Source: Pseudomonadota bacterium
Lineage (GTDB): Bacteria > Pseudomonadota > Alphaproteobacteria > Azospirillales > Azospirillaceae
Direction of reading: 5' to 3'
DNA: 64,000 bases
Assembly: GCA_023423695.1 (NCBI GenBank)
Contig: JAFAFA010000079.1
Span: forward strand, 62,001-126,000
Under the pieces are notes generated by a model. The model was not told where the DNA came from. It did no database searches and saw only the letters and a list, made by a program, of their open reading frames with translations. Of the stretch, positions 24,721-33,506 are shown one piece after another. Each line of letters begins with the position of its first letter. The first letter of the stretch is position 1. Position numbers and translations under genes: made by a program.

Positions 24721-25573
24721 ACTGCCAGGCCACCCGGCCCGACCGGCTTCCGCGCGTGACCGACCATTCCACGGCTTCCGCGCGCAGCCGGTCGGCCGGG
24801 ATGTCCAGGCCGAAATGGCGGACATAGCCCTCGATCATGGCGAAATAGGTATCCTGGTCGCAGTTGTGGAAGCCCAGCCACAGCCCGAACCGGTCGGACA
24901 GCGACACCTTCTCCTCCACCGCCTCCGCCGGATTGATGGCGGTCGACCGTTCGTTCTCGATCATGTCGCGCGGCATCAGGTGGCGGCGGTTGGAGGTGGC
25001 GTAGAACACCACATTGTCCGGCCGCCCCTCGATCCCGCCGTCCAGCACCGCCTTCAGCGACTTGTAATGCGCGTCGTCATGGTCGAAGGACAGATCGTCG
25101 CAGAACAGGATGAAGCGGCGCGGCTCGCCCTTCAGCCGGGCCAGCAGGCTGGGCAGGGTGGGGATGTCCTCGCGGTGGATTTCGACCAGCGCCAGCTCGC
25201 CCGGGCGCTCCGTGCAGATGGCGGCGTGCGCCGCCTTGACCAGCGAGCTCTTGCCGGTGCCGCGCGCCCCCCACAGCAGGGCGTTGTTGGCCGGGAGGCC
25301 GGCGGCGAAACGCCGCGTGTTGTCCAGCAGGATCTCGCGCTGCCGTTCGATGCCCTGCAGAAGCATGATGTCGACGCGGTTGACCACCGGAACCGGCTCC
25401 AGCCGGTCGGGATCGGGATGCCAGACGAAGGCGTCGGCCGCGGTGAAGTCCAACGGGCGGTCCGGCGGCGGAGCCAGCCGTTCCAGCGCCTCCGCGATGC
25501 GGGTCAGCAGCGGAATCAGGGCCTGATCGGCACCTGAGGGGCCAGCACCGGAGCCAGTGATGGATTGCGACAT
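24677..25573 (-). CDS. DUF815 family AAA+-type ATPase
   Basis: This 298-residue P-loop ATPase has Walker A GARGTGKSS (near residue 95), Walker B FILFCDDLSF, and the family segment VVFYATSNRRHLMPRDM. DUF815 proteins are conserved in proteobacteria, often near sec genes, but have no settled function. ATG 25573 is chosen since GGAG lies 4 bp upstream and the residues beyond look non-coding. It is divergent from yajC, and its last 44 bp overlap the end of nlpD on the other strand. Confidence 0.88.
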   Translation of the reverse strand: MSQSITGSGAGPSGADQALIPLLTRIAEALERLAPPPDRPLDFTAADAFVWHPDPDRLEPVPVVNRVDIMLLQGIERQREILLDNTRRFAAGLPANNALLWGARGTGKSSLVKAAHAAICTERPGELALVEIHREDIPTLPSLLARLKGEPRRFILFCDDLSFDHDDAHYKSLKAVLDGGIEGRPDNVVFYATSNRRHLMPRDMIENERSTAINPAEAVEEKVSLSDRFGLWLGFHNCDQDTYFAMIEGYVRHFGLDIPADRLRAEAVEWSVTRGSRSGRVAWQFIQDLAGRLGQPLR

Positions 25574-25710
25574 AATTCTCCGGATATTTTTTCTGGATGT
25601 TCCATGGAAAGTGGGCGCCAGCGCAGCCATCTTTCCGACGCCTGCGCACCGTAACACAGCAGGGCAAGCGCACAAGCTGTGGCGGCCCCGCGGATTGTGG
25701 CGCATCACCA

Positions 25711-25738
25711 TTGCATCCCGGTCATGGGCGTTTATAGT
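25711..25738 (+). promoter_or_regulatory. Predicted promoter of yajC-secD-secF
   Basis: TTGCAT (25711-25716) and TATAGT (25733-25738) are 16 bp apart. They lie about 60 bp before the yajC ATG in the intergenic space shared with the divergent ATPase gene. Confidence 0.5.
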
Positions 25739-25798
25739 CGCGGCGTCCCGGCGGAACGCCGATCCGGTGCCGAGATCAAACCTGTAAGGAGCTTTCAG

Positions 25799-26227
25799 AT
25801 GTTCGTTTCGACGGCTTATGCACAGACGGCGGCGCCGGCTGGCGGCGGCGGTGACATGCTCGTCCAATTTCTGCCGCTGATCCTGATCTTCGTCGTCTTC
25901 TACTTCCTGCTGATCCGTCCGCAGCAGAAGAAGATGAAGGAGCATAAGGCCATGCTGTCGGCCATCCGCCGCGGCGACCGCGTCGTGACCGGCGGCGGCA
26001 TCATCGGCGTCGTCACCAAGGTCGCCGATGACGAACTGACCGTCGAAATCGCCGAGAACGTGCGCGTGCGCTGCCTGCGCTCCACCGTGAACCTCGTGCT
26101 CGCCAAGACCGAGCCGGCCGGCAAGTCCGGCGGCGACGCCACCCCCACCGCCACCCCGGACGGTGAGGCCAAGCCGGCCGACACCCCCGCCGCCGGCGGC
26201 ATCGGCAAGCTGTTCGGCCGCAAGTAA
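25799..26227 (+). CDS. yajC: Preprotein translocase subunit YajC
   Basis: This 142-residue single-span inner-membrane protein associates with SecD-SecF in the holotranslocon. The span is about residues 21-41 (FLPLILIFVVFYFLLIRPQQKK), followed by a small conserved domain (GDRVVTGGGIIGVVTKV) and an extended Pro/Ala/Thr tail. AAGGAG lies 8 bp before the ATG. It starts the yajC-secD-secF-Mth938 operon. Confidence 0.96.
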   Translation: MFVSTAYAQTAAPAGGGGDMLVQFLPLILIFVVFYFLLIRPQQKKMKEHKAMLSAIRRGDRVVTGGGIIGVVTKVADDELTVEIAENVRVRCLRSTVNLVLAKTEPAGKSGGDATPTATPDGEAKPADTPAAGGIGKLFGRK

Positions 26228-26353
26228 GCCGCAGCCGGGCTCCTCTCACGCGGGCCAGCCCGAAGGCGCTTCCCGTCCGGACCGGCCGGCCGCCGCCCAC
26301 CCGCGGCGGACCGGTCGCACCCGCGCGGGTGTCTGATCGGATTCGAGTGACGC

Positions 26354-27952
26354 ATGCTCTATTTTTCGCGCTGGAAGATTTACCTGATCCTGGCGACCTG
26401 CATCGCCGGTTTCATCATGATGCTGCCCAACTTCCTGGGCCGCGACACGCTGGCGGCGCTGCCGTCCTGGTACGCGCACAGCAAGGTGTCGCTGGGCCTC
26501 GACCTGCGCGGCGGATCGCATCTGTTGCTCGAGGTCGACATGGCCACCGTCATCCGTGACCGGGTGGAAGGGCTGGTCGACGGCGCCCGGCAGCAGCTGC
26601 GCACCGCCAATGTCGGCTACACCGCGCTGAACGCCGGCGACCGCGCCGTGACCGTGCAGCTGCGCGACCCGGCACAGGCCGAAGACGCGGTGAAGGCGCT
26701 CCGCCAGCTGGCCAGCCCGGTGGGCGGGTCGACGCTGGGCGGCGGGCAGCCGGACCTGACCGTCTCGGTCGAAGGCGGCACGGTGACCGTCGCGCTGAGC
26801 GAGGTCGCGCTGCGCGACCGAGCCACCCAGGCCATCGAACAGTCGATCGAGATCGTCCGCCGCCGCATCGACGAGACCGGCGTGAACGAGCCGACCATCG
26901 CCCGCCAGGGCAACGACCGCATCCTGGTCCAGCTGCCCGGCGTGGAGGATCCCGACCGGATCAAGCGCCTGCTCGGCACCACGGCCAAGATGACCTTCCG
27001 GCTGGTCGACGTGAACGCCGACCCCAACACCGGCCGCGCCCCTCCGGGATCGGAGATCCTGCCGTCCACCGAAGGCGACCGCTACCAGTCGAAATACGTC
27101 ATCCGCAAGAAGGTCGAGGTCGACGGCGCCACGCTGCAGAACGCGTCGGCCGGCACCAACCCGCAGACCGGCGAATGGGTGGTGAACTTCGAGTTCAACA
27201 CGGCGGGAGCCAACCGCTTCGCCGAAGTGACCAAGCAGAATGTCGGCCGGCCCTTCGCCATCGTGCTCGACAACAAGGTGATCAGCGCCCCGGTCATCCG
27301 CGAGCCGATCACCGGCGGACGCGGCCAGATCAGCGGCAACTTCACCGCCGCCAACGCCAACGACCTCGCCGTCCTGCTGCGCGCCGGCGCCCTGCCTGCT
27401 CCGCTGAAGGTGATCGAGGAGCGGACCGTCGGCCCCGACCTTGGCGCCGATTCGATCCGCGCCGGCCTGACCTCCGTCGCCGTTGGCTTCGTCATGGTCT
27501 GCGTCTACATGATCGCGTCCTACGGGCTGTTCGGCGCCTTCGCCTGCACCGCGCTGTTCGTGAACATCGTGCTGACGCTGGCGGCGCTGTCGCTGCTGCA
27601 GGCCACGCTGACCCTGCCGGGCATCGCCGGCATCCTGCTGTCGCTGGGCCTTGCGGTCGACGCCAACATCCTGATCAACGAGCGTATCCGCGAGGAGACG
27701 AAGAAGGGCCGCGGCGTCTTCGCGTCGATGGAGGCCGGCTTCAGCCGCGCCTACAGCACGATCGTCGACTCCAACCTGACGACGGCCATCAAGATGGTTC
27801 TGCTGTTCATCTTCGGCACGGGCGCCATCAAGGGCTTCGCCGTCACCATCACCTTCGGCATTCTCATCTCCATGTTCACCGCCACGGTGCTGGTGCGCCT
27901 GATGATGGTGACGTGGCTGCGCCGGACGCGTCCGGCCGTGTTGCCGGTCTGA
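26354..27952 (+). CDS. secD: Protein translocase subunit SecD
   Basis: This 532-residue RND-like protein helps late stages of Sec export using the proton motive force. It has one N-terminal span, a large periplasmic P1 domain (GLDLRGGSHLLLEVD near residue 50; head domain about 225-315), and five C-terminal spans. The last part includes GLAVDANILINERIREE, with the conserved charged residues. Length is normal. secF follows after 11 bp. Confidence 0.97.
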   Translation: MLYFSRWKIYLILATCIAGFIMMLPNFLGRDTLAALPSWYAHSKVSLGLDLRGGSHLLLEVDMATVIRDRVEGLVDGARQQLRTANVGYTALNAGDRAVTVQLRDPAQAEDAVKALRQLASPVGGSTLGGGQPDLTVSVEGGTVTVALSEVALRDRATQAIEQSIEIVRRRIDETGVNEPTIARQGNDRILVQLPGVEDPDRIKRLLGTTAKMTFRLVDVNADPNTGRAPPGSEILPSTEGDRYQSKYVIRKKVEVDGATLQNASAGTNPQTGEWVVNFEFNTAGANRFAEVTKQNVGRPFAIVLDNKVISAPVIREPITGGRGQISGNFTAANANDLAVLLRAGALPAPLKVIEERTVGPDLGADSIRAGLTSVAVGFVMVCVYMIASYGLFGAFACTALFVNIVLTLAALSLLQATLTLPGIAGILLSLGLAVDANILINERIREETKKGRGVFASMEAGFSRAYSTIVDSNLTTAIKMVLLFIFGTGAIKGFAVTITFGILISMFTATVLVRLMMVTWLRRTRPAVLPV

Positions 27953-27963
27953 GAGGTTTTCCG

Positions 27964-28920
27964 ATGTTCCATCTCCGCCTCGTCCCCGACAACACCAAGA
28001 TCCCCTTCATGAACGGCCGCATCGCCGGCCTGGTCGTGTCGGCGGTCCTGTCCATCGCGTCGATCATCCTGTTCTTCCACCCCGGCCTGAATTACGGCAT
28101 CGACTTCCGCGGCGGCATCGTGATCGAAGCACGCACCCCGCAGGCCGCCGATTTCGGCTCGCTCCGTCATACGCTGTCCGGCCTCGGCATGGGGCAGGTG
28201 GCGCTGCAGGAGTTCGGGTCGCCCCAGGACGTTCTGATCCGCCTGGAACGCCAGCCCGGCGATGACGCTGCCCAGCAGGTCGCTGCCGACAAGGTGCGCA
28301 ACACGCTTGCCGAAGCTGTCCCCGGCACGCAGGTGCGCCGCGTCGAGGCCGTCGGCGCCTCGGTCAGCGGCGAGCTGTTCGCCAACGGCATGCTGGCGCT
28401 CGGTCTCGCCATGGTGGCGATGCTGGTCTACATCTGGTTCCGCTTCGAATGGCAGTTCGGCTTCGGCGCGGTGGTGACCCTGTTGCTGGACATCACCAAG
28501 ATCATCGGCTTCTACGTCATCACCGACATGCAGTTCAATCTGACGGCGGTGGCGGCGATCCTGACGGTCATGGGCTATTCGGTGAACGATAAGGTCGTGG
28601 TCTACGACCGCATGCGCGAGAACCTGCGCATCTACAAGAAGATGCCGCTGCGCGACCTGATCGACCTGTCGATCAACGAGACGCTGAACCGCACCGTCGG
28701 CACCTCGGTCTGTACGCTGCTGTCGATCATCCCGCTGGCCCTGTTCGGTGGCGAGGCGCTGCAGGACTTCGGCATCGTCCTGATCTTCGGCGTTATCCTT
28801 GCGACCAGCTCGTCCGTGTTCATCGCCGCTCCCATCTTGCTGTTCCTTGGCGAGAACCGCCTGCGGCGCGGCACCCCGACCGATGCGGCTGCGGGAAACA
28901 CCCCGGCGACCACGCCGTAA
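27964..28920 (+). CDS. secF: Protein translocase subunit SecF
   Basis: This 318-residue partner of SecD has six predicted spans. It has the SecF DFRGGIVIE motif near residue 45 and GYSVNDKVVVYDRMRENLR, the equivalent of the SecD charged segment, near residue 205. The C-terminus is hydrophilic. It lies 11 bp after secD and 31 bp before the Mth938-like gene. Confidence 0.97.
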   Translation: MFHLRLVPDNTKIPFMNGRIAGLVVSAVLSIASIILFFHPGLNYGIDFRGGIVIEARTPQAADFGSLRHTLSGLGMGQVALQEFGSPQDVLIRLERQPGDDAAQQVAADKVRNTLAEAVPGTQVRRVEAVGASVSGELFANGMLALGLAMVAMLVYIWFRFEWQFGFGAVVTLLLDITKIIGFYVITDMQFNLTAVAAILTVMGYSVNDKVVVYDRMRENLRIYKKMPLRDLIDLSINETLNRTVGTSVCTLLSIIPLALFGGEALQDFGIVLIFGVILATSSSVFIAAPILLFLGENRLRRGTPTDAAAGNTPATTP

Positions 28921-28951
28921 ATCCGGGCGACAAAGGTAAGGAGAGGGCAGC

Positions 28952-29329
28952 ATGGCCGACATCATGCCGATGATCCCGTCGGACCGTCAGGTCATCGACG
29001 GCTATGGTCCGGGACAGTTCTGCGTCTCCGGCCAATGGCGGGTCGGCGCGGTGGTCGTGCTGCCCGACCGCACCCAGGCCTGGGGGGCGACCGATGCCGC
29101 TTCCCTGACCCTGGAGGATTTCGCCGTGGTGCTGGCGGCCGAGCCGAAGGTGGAAATCCTGCTGCTCGGCACCGGCCCGACCATGACGATGATCCCGAAG
29201 GCGCTTCGCCTGAGCCTGCGCGAGCAGGGGGTGGTGGTGGAGCCGATGGACAGCCGCGCGGTGTGTCGGACCTACAACGTCCTGTTGGCCGAAGGGCGGC
29301 GGGTGGCGGCTGCGATGCTGCCGGTGTAG
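28952..29329 (+). CDS. Mth938-like (DUF498) domain protein
   Basis: This 125-residue protein has the Mth938/DUF498 fold signature (IDGYGPGQFCVSGQWRVGAVVVLP; ILLLGTGPTMTMIP; VCRTYNVLLAEGRRVAAAMLP). A human relative, NDUFAF3, acts in complex I assembly. In many alphaproteobacteria this gene follows secF, as here. In this genome a second possible complex I assembly homologue (33507-34361) lies about 4 kb away. Biochemical role is uncertain. A strong terminator follows. Confidence 0.85.
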   Translation: MADIMPMIPSDRQVIDGYGPGQFCVSGQWRVGAVVVLPDRTQAWGATDAASLTLEDFAVVLAAEPKVEILLLGTGPTMTMIPKALRLSLREQGVVVEPMDSRAVCRTYNVLLAEGRRVAAAMLPV

Positions 29330-29356
29330 ACGGCGAAGCCATCGGGTCAGATGCGA

Positions 29357-29389
29357 CAAAGGCGCCCCTTTCGGGGCGCCTTTGCTTTT
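29357..29389 (+). terminator. Intrinsic terminator of the secDF operon
   Basis: A perfect 12-bp stem (29357-29368 with 29373-29384) with a TTTC loop is followed by CTTTT. It lies 28 bp beyond the Mth938-like stop. Confidence 0.85.
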
Positions 29390-29495
29390 GGCGAACACCT
29401 CACGGCGCTTGCCCCCACCCTGATCCTCCCCCGCCCTCGGCCGGCAAGGCCGGTCCGATGGCAGGGGAGGGAGATGGAGCGCGCCGGACGGGACG

Positions 29496-30089
29496 TCAGG
29501 CAGCCAGCTGCTCGGCGGCGAAGTCCCAGTTGGCGAGGTTGTCGATGACCGCCTTCACGAAGTCGGCGCGGCGGTTCTGGAAATCGACGTAGTAGGCATG
29601 CTCCCACACGTCGATGGTGAACAGCGGCTTGTGGCCGTGCGCCAGCGGGGTGTCGGCGTTGCCGGTCTTGCCGATCTTCAGCTTGTCGCCGTCCAGGTAC
29701 AGCCAGGCCCAGCCGGAACCGAACTGGGTCAGGGCGGCCTGGGTCAGCTCTTCCTTGAACTTTTCGACGCTGCCGAAGTCGGCAACGATCCGCTGCTCCA
29801 GGGCCGCCGGCATCTTGCCGCCGTCCTTCTTCAGGCACTGCCAGAAGAAGGTGTGGTTCCACACCTGGGCGGCGTTGTTGAAGATGCCGACCTTGGACGC
29901 GTCGCCGGCCGAGGCCTTGATGACCTCCTCCAGGCTGGCATTTGCCAGCGGGGTGTCCTTGGTCAGGTTGTTCAGGTTGGTGACGTAGGTCTGGTGGTGC
30001 TTGTCGTGATGCAGGTGCAGCGTCTCCGACGAGATGTACGGAGCCAGAGCGTCGTACGCATACGGAAGCGGCGGAAGTTCGAACGCCAT
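29496..30089 (-). CDS. sodB: Superoxide dismutase, Fe/Mn family (Fe-type)
   Basis: This 197-residue enzyme dismutates superoxide to hydrogen peroxide and oxygen. Metal ligands are visible: His27 in LHLHHDKHH, His in NHTFFW, and Asp/His in DVWEHAYYVDF. The N-terminus FELPPLPYAYDALAP resembles FeSOD. No signal peptide, so it is cytoplasmic. It lies 6 bp after the hpnE stop on the same strand, but probably has its own promoter inside the hpnE tail. Confidence 0.95.
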   Translation of the reverse strand: MAFELPPLPYAYDALAPYISSETLHLHHDKHHQTYVTNLNNLTKDTPLANASLEEVIKASAGDASKVGIFNNAAQVWNHTFFWQCLKKDGGKMPAALEQRIVADFGSVEKFKEELTQAALTQFGSGWAWLYLDGDKLKIGKTGNADTPLAHGHKPLFTIDVWEHAYYVDFQNRRADFVKAVIDNLANWDFAAEQLAA

Positions 30090-30095
30090 TTTAAT

Positions 30096-31517
30096 TCACC
30101 CTCTCTTCTTTGATTGTCCTTCCGGGCCGGGCCTTGCGAGCACGGCACCTCCGTCCGACCAAATAGGCCGACGACGGAAGCTTGTGAAGGCCGGAAAACG
30201 TCTAGAACGTCTTATAGGGTTATTTCCATTCGACAAAGCGGCATCGGCCGCCCGATTTCCCGAGCGTACGGCCGCCTCCAACGTGGCTGGCAGCCCCATT
30301 TCCGTCCAATCTCCGGCTAGCGTCAGGTTGCGCCAGCGGGTGAGCGGTCCCGGCCGGCGTGCGACCGATTCGGGCGACTGGTCCGGCGTCGCCCGCCTCT
30401 CCTTCACCAGTCGGAAGGGCCGAATCGGGGGTCCGAGTCGCTGGTCCAGGCCAAGCTGCGGTGCGACCTCCGCCCACAGTTTCGCGGCGGCCACATCGAC
30501 CGGAAGCTCGGCCAGCGCGTCGGCATCGCTGACGGTGACGGACAGCAGGTCGTCGCGGGCGAACAGCCACTCCGCCGTTCCGCCGACCAGCCCCAGGAAG
30601 GGCAGGCCGCCGGGCAGCCGCACCGGGTCGTCGAGCCGGACATGCAGGTTGACGATGGCCGCACCCGGCGGCGGTGCGGTCAGGCCGGGCACCAGCCGTT
30701 CCGCCACCCAGGCCGGGGCGGCGACGATCACATCGTCCGCCGGGCCCAGGGTCACAGTGCTTCCGGCAGCTGAAAAGCCGGTCACGCGATCGCCATCGAA
30801 GTTCAGCCCGTCCACCCGAGCACCGAGATGCACGGACGCTCCGGCCGCATGCAGACGGGTCAGCGCCGGATCGACGAAGGCGGCGGACAGGCCGCGCGGA
30901 GCCAGCACCGGGCGGCAGGCCGCTTCGCCGCGCAGCAGCGTCTCGCGCAGAACCGCGCCGAAGAGACGGGCGGAGACGCGTTCCACCGGGCCATTGAGGG
31001 CGGAGACCGCCAGCGGGCGCCACAGCGGCTCGAACAGTCGGCCATCTGGTCGCAGGCGATCGGCGACGGAGTGATTCTCGCGGGCGGTCAGGGTGCGCAG
31101 GGCGGCGAGATAGTCGAGGGGGCGGCTGCCGGGAACCCGCCGCGCCGCATCGAACAGCCACAGCCCGCCGGGCCTCAAGGTCCAGGCGGCGCCGTCCCGC
31201 AGGTCCAGGAAGGGGAAGGCAGCCGGGCGGACCTCCTCCAGGGCATCGGTACCGCCGGTGCGTCGGGCGTAATCGAGGAGATCCCGGTTGCCGCTGAGCA
31301 CCATATGACTGCCATTGTCGATGGAGCGGCCGAGCGTGGCGTCGTGGAAGCTGCGGCAGCGTCCGCCGGCCTGTGGAGCCTGCTCGTAGACTGCGACCCG
31401 CCTGCCGGCTTCCGTCAATCTTACGGCTGCTGCGAGACCGGCCAGCCCCGCGCCGATCACATGGACGGTCCCGCTCTCATGGGCGGCCCGGATCCCGACA
31501 GTTGATGCCGGCGTCAT
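30096..31517 (-). CDS. hpnE: Hydroxysqualene dehydroxylase HpnE
   Basis: This 473-residue FAD-dependent enzyme is the last step of the HpnCDE route from farnesyl diphosphate to squalene for hopanoid synthesis. The N-terminal FAD motif HVIGAGLAGLAAAVRLTE covers about residues 19-36, with YEQAPQAGGRC following. The C-terminal AGDWTEMGLPATLEAAVRSG is the FAD-binding end. The frame then continues about 45 residues in low-quality sequence to within 6 bp of sodB; the family usually ends near that conserved segment. It starts directly after the hpnD stop (TGAATG). Confidence 0.92.
   Translation of the reverse strand: MTPASTVGIRAAHESGTVHVIGAGLAGLAAAVRLTEAGRRVAVYEQAPQAGGRCRSFHDATLGRSIDNGSHMVLSGNRDLLDYARRTGGTDALEEVRPAAFPFLDLRDGAAWTLRPGGLWLFDAARRVPGSRPLDYLAALRTLTARENHSVADRLRPDGRLFEPLWRPLAVSALNGPVERVSARLFGAVLRETLLRGEAACRPVLAPRGLSAAFVDPALTRLHAAGASVHLGARVDGLNFDGDRVTGFSAAGSTVTLGPADDVIVAAPAWVAERLVPGLTAPPPGAAIVNLHVRLDDPVRLPGGLPFLGLVGGTAEWLFARDDLLSVTVSDADALAELPVDVAAAKLWAEVAPQLGLDQRLGPPIRPFRLVKERRATPDQSPESVARRPGPLTRWRNLTLAGDWTEMGLPATLEAAVRSGNRAADAALSNGNNPIRRSRRFPAFTSFRRRPIWSDGGAVLARPGPEGQSKKRG
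30197..30216 (-). promoter_or_regulatory. Direct repeat and -10-like box before sodB
   Basis: AACGTCT occurs twice (30197-30203 and 30206-30212, plus-strand orientation), next to TATAAG on the minus strand (30211-30216). The site lies 108-127 bp upstream of sodB, inside the hpnE C-terminal tail. It is a candidate sodB promoter and operator. Confidence 0.35.
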
Positions 31518-32441
31518 TCAGGTGGCCGGCGGCAGGCCGAGCATGCAGCGCACCGCCACCCAGGCGCTTTCCCGCCGCCCGACACGGACACGGGCGTTCA
31601 GGTCGCGCCAGCCCGCCGCCCGCAGGCGCCGCAGCAGCCGGTGATACAGCACCATCATCGCCGTGGCCGCCCACAGCGAGCCCCGCGCCTGTCCGCCGAC
31701 AGCCTCCCTGGCTTCGGCGAAGCGGGCTTCTGCGAGTTCCGCCAGCGCCTCGCAGGCCTGCGGCAGAGCGGGGTGTGCCAACACTTCCTCCGGCCGGTCG
31801 CTGGTGATGCCGGCGGCCAGCAGAAGCTCGCGCGGCAGGTAGAGCCGGTCGAGGTCTGCATCCTCGCCCAGATCGCGCAGGATGTTGGTCAGCTGCAGGG
31901 CTTCGCCCAGAGCCAGCGCGAATCTCTCGGTTGAGGGTTCGGCGCGGTCGAAGACGCGGATCGCCAGCATGCCGACGGCGCCGGCGACGCGGCGGCAATA
32001 AAGGCGCAAGGTGTCGAGGTCGGGCGCACGCATGCCGCCGGAAGCCTCTCCGGCCACATCCATGGCCATGCCATCGATCAGCGCCTCGAACTCCGCCCGC
32101 GGCAGGCCGTAGCGCTCGATGGCGCCCTTCAGTGCGGCGGTGAGCGGACCGTTGGGCGCGCCGCCGACATACAGATCTCGGATGTCCCGGCGCCAGACGT
32201 CGAGCGCCGCGCGCTTGGCGGCGGGCTCGCCCGGCTCGTCGGCGATGTCGTCGATACGGCGGCAGAAGGCATAGATGGCGAACATCGCCGCCCGCTTGGA
32301 CGCGGGCAGCAGACGCATCGGCCAGTAGAAGGTGCTGCCCGACTTTGCAGTAACGGCCGAGGCCGTATTGGGTGTCTTCTTGTCCGGCAACGTCGTGGAT
32401 ACCGGTTCCAGCGGGGCCGTCTCCAGCGGCGGAGGGGTCAT
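31518..32441 (-). CDS. hpnD: Presqualene diphosphate synthase HpnD
   Basis: This 307-residue trans-isoprenyl diphosphate synthase condenses two farnesyl diphosphates to presqualene diphosphate. The first Asp-rich motif is RRIDDIAD near residue 62 and the second is QLTNILRDLGEDAD near residue 178. ATG 32441 is preferred because AGGA lies 8 bp upstream; ATG 32459 adds six residues without a ribosome site. It abuts hpnE and follows hpnC after 69 bp. Confidence 0.93.
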   Translation of the reverse strand: MTPPPLETAPLEPVSTTLPDKKTPNTASAVTAKSGSTFYWPMRLLPASKRAAMFAIYAFCRRIDDIADEPGEPAAKRAALDVWRRDIRDLYVGGAPNGPLTAALKGAIERYGLPRAEFEALIDGMAMDVAGEASGGMRAPDLDTLRLYCRRVAGAVGMLAIRVFDRAEPSTERFALALGEALQLTNILRDLGEDADLDRLYLPRELLLAAGITSDRPEEVLAHPALPQACEALAELAEARFAEAREAVGGQARGSLWAATAMMVLYHRLLRRLRAAGWRDLNARVRVGRRESAWVAVRCMLGLPPAT

Positions 32442-32510
32442 CTGTCGCATCCTGGGCATTGCACGCGGTGACGTGCCTGGCGTGCACGTCGTGACGTGTG
32501 GCCCAGGAGT

Positions 32511-33383
32511 TTATGCGGCGGAGAAGCTCCGCGCCAGCCCCCGCGCCACCGCTGCCAGCTTGTGGTGCGCGCCCAGCGTGACCTTCGCCTTCATCGGGTC
32601 GCGCGCCTTCAGCCGCCGCGACAGCGATTCGGCGAGGCTGAGGATCACGGCCGCCTCCATCCGCAGGCCGCGGTGCTGGATCAGGCCCGGCAGGGCCGCC
32701 GCCCGTTCCAGCAGCCTGTCGGTATGCTCCAGCGCCTGATCGAAGATGGCGCGCATGCGGACGTCGCTCTCGCACTCGACCAGACGTTCGACGCTGATGC
32801 CGGCGTCGTCGAACCAGACCAGCGGAATGTAGCAGCGGCCGAGCTGGGTCCAGTCCTCCCGCGCGTCCTGCAGATGGTTCAGCACCTGCAATGCGGAGCA
32901 GAGCGCGTCGGAGGCCGGACCGGCCGCCACCCCCTCGCCATGCAGCTCCAGCAGGTAGCGGCCGACCGGGTTGGCGGAGAAGCGGCAATACAGCAGCAGG
33001 TCGCTCCAGCTGTGGCAGCGGGCGCCGACCGCGTCGCGGCGGAAGGCGCGCAGCACCTGCCGGGCATGGCGGTCGCTGACGCCGGTCTTCTGCAGGCTCT
33101 CGCGCAGCTCGGTCGCCGGCTTGAGATAGGCGTGCTTGGCCTGGCCGGAGGTCAGCGCCCGTTCGAGCGCCTCAAGGTAAGCCAGCTTGGTCTCCGGCTC
33201 GAGATCGGGATCGTCGGCGATGTCGTCGGCCAGCCGCACGAAGCGGTAGAAGGCGATCACATGGGGGCGCAGATGTTTCGGAATCAGGCGGGAGGCGACC
33301 GGGAAATTCTCCCCCGTCTCGTCCTTGCGGGCGACCGGACCGGTCTTGCGGGGCTTCGTCGGGGCGATGTTGAAATCCGTCAT
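32511..33383 (-). CDS. hpnC: Squalene synthase HpnC (hydroxysqualene synthase)
   Basis: This 290-residue isoprenoid synthase acts after HpnD, converting presqualene diphosphate to hydroxysqualene. The motifs are RLADDIADDPD (first Asp-rich motif) near residue 51 and LQVLNHLQDAREDW (second) near residue 170. The start MTDFNIAPTKPRKT at ATG 33383 matches the short N-terminal extension common in HpnC. It is divergent from the paralogous gene at 33507. Confidence 0.93.
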   Translation of the reverse strand: MTDFNIAPTKPRKTGPVARKDETGENFPVASRLIPKHLRPHVIAFYRFVRLADDIADDPDLEPETKLAYLEALERALTSGQAKHAYLKPATELRESLQKTGVSDRHARQVLRAFRRDAVGARCHSWSDLLLYCRFSANPVGRYLLELHGEGVAAGPASDALCSALQVLNHLQDAREDWTQLGRCYIPLVWFDDAGISVERLVECESDVRMRAIFDQALEHTDRLLERAAALPGLIQHRGLRMEAAVILSLAESLSRRLKARDPMKAKVTLGAHHKLAAVARGLARSFSAA

Positions 33384-33506
33384 GGGATCCCTGCCTGCTG
33401 CGCGTCGGGGCTGGCGATGCGACCTTGTGTGCTTCATATAGGCGTGGCAACAGGCTTTGGCCCGTCCTTCCGTCGATCCTCCCCACTTTTTCCAATCAGG
33501 CATCCC

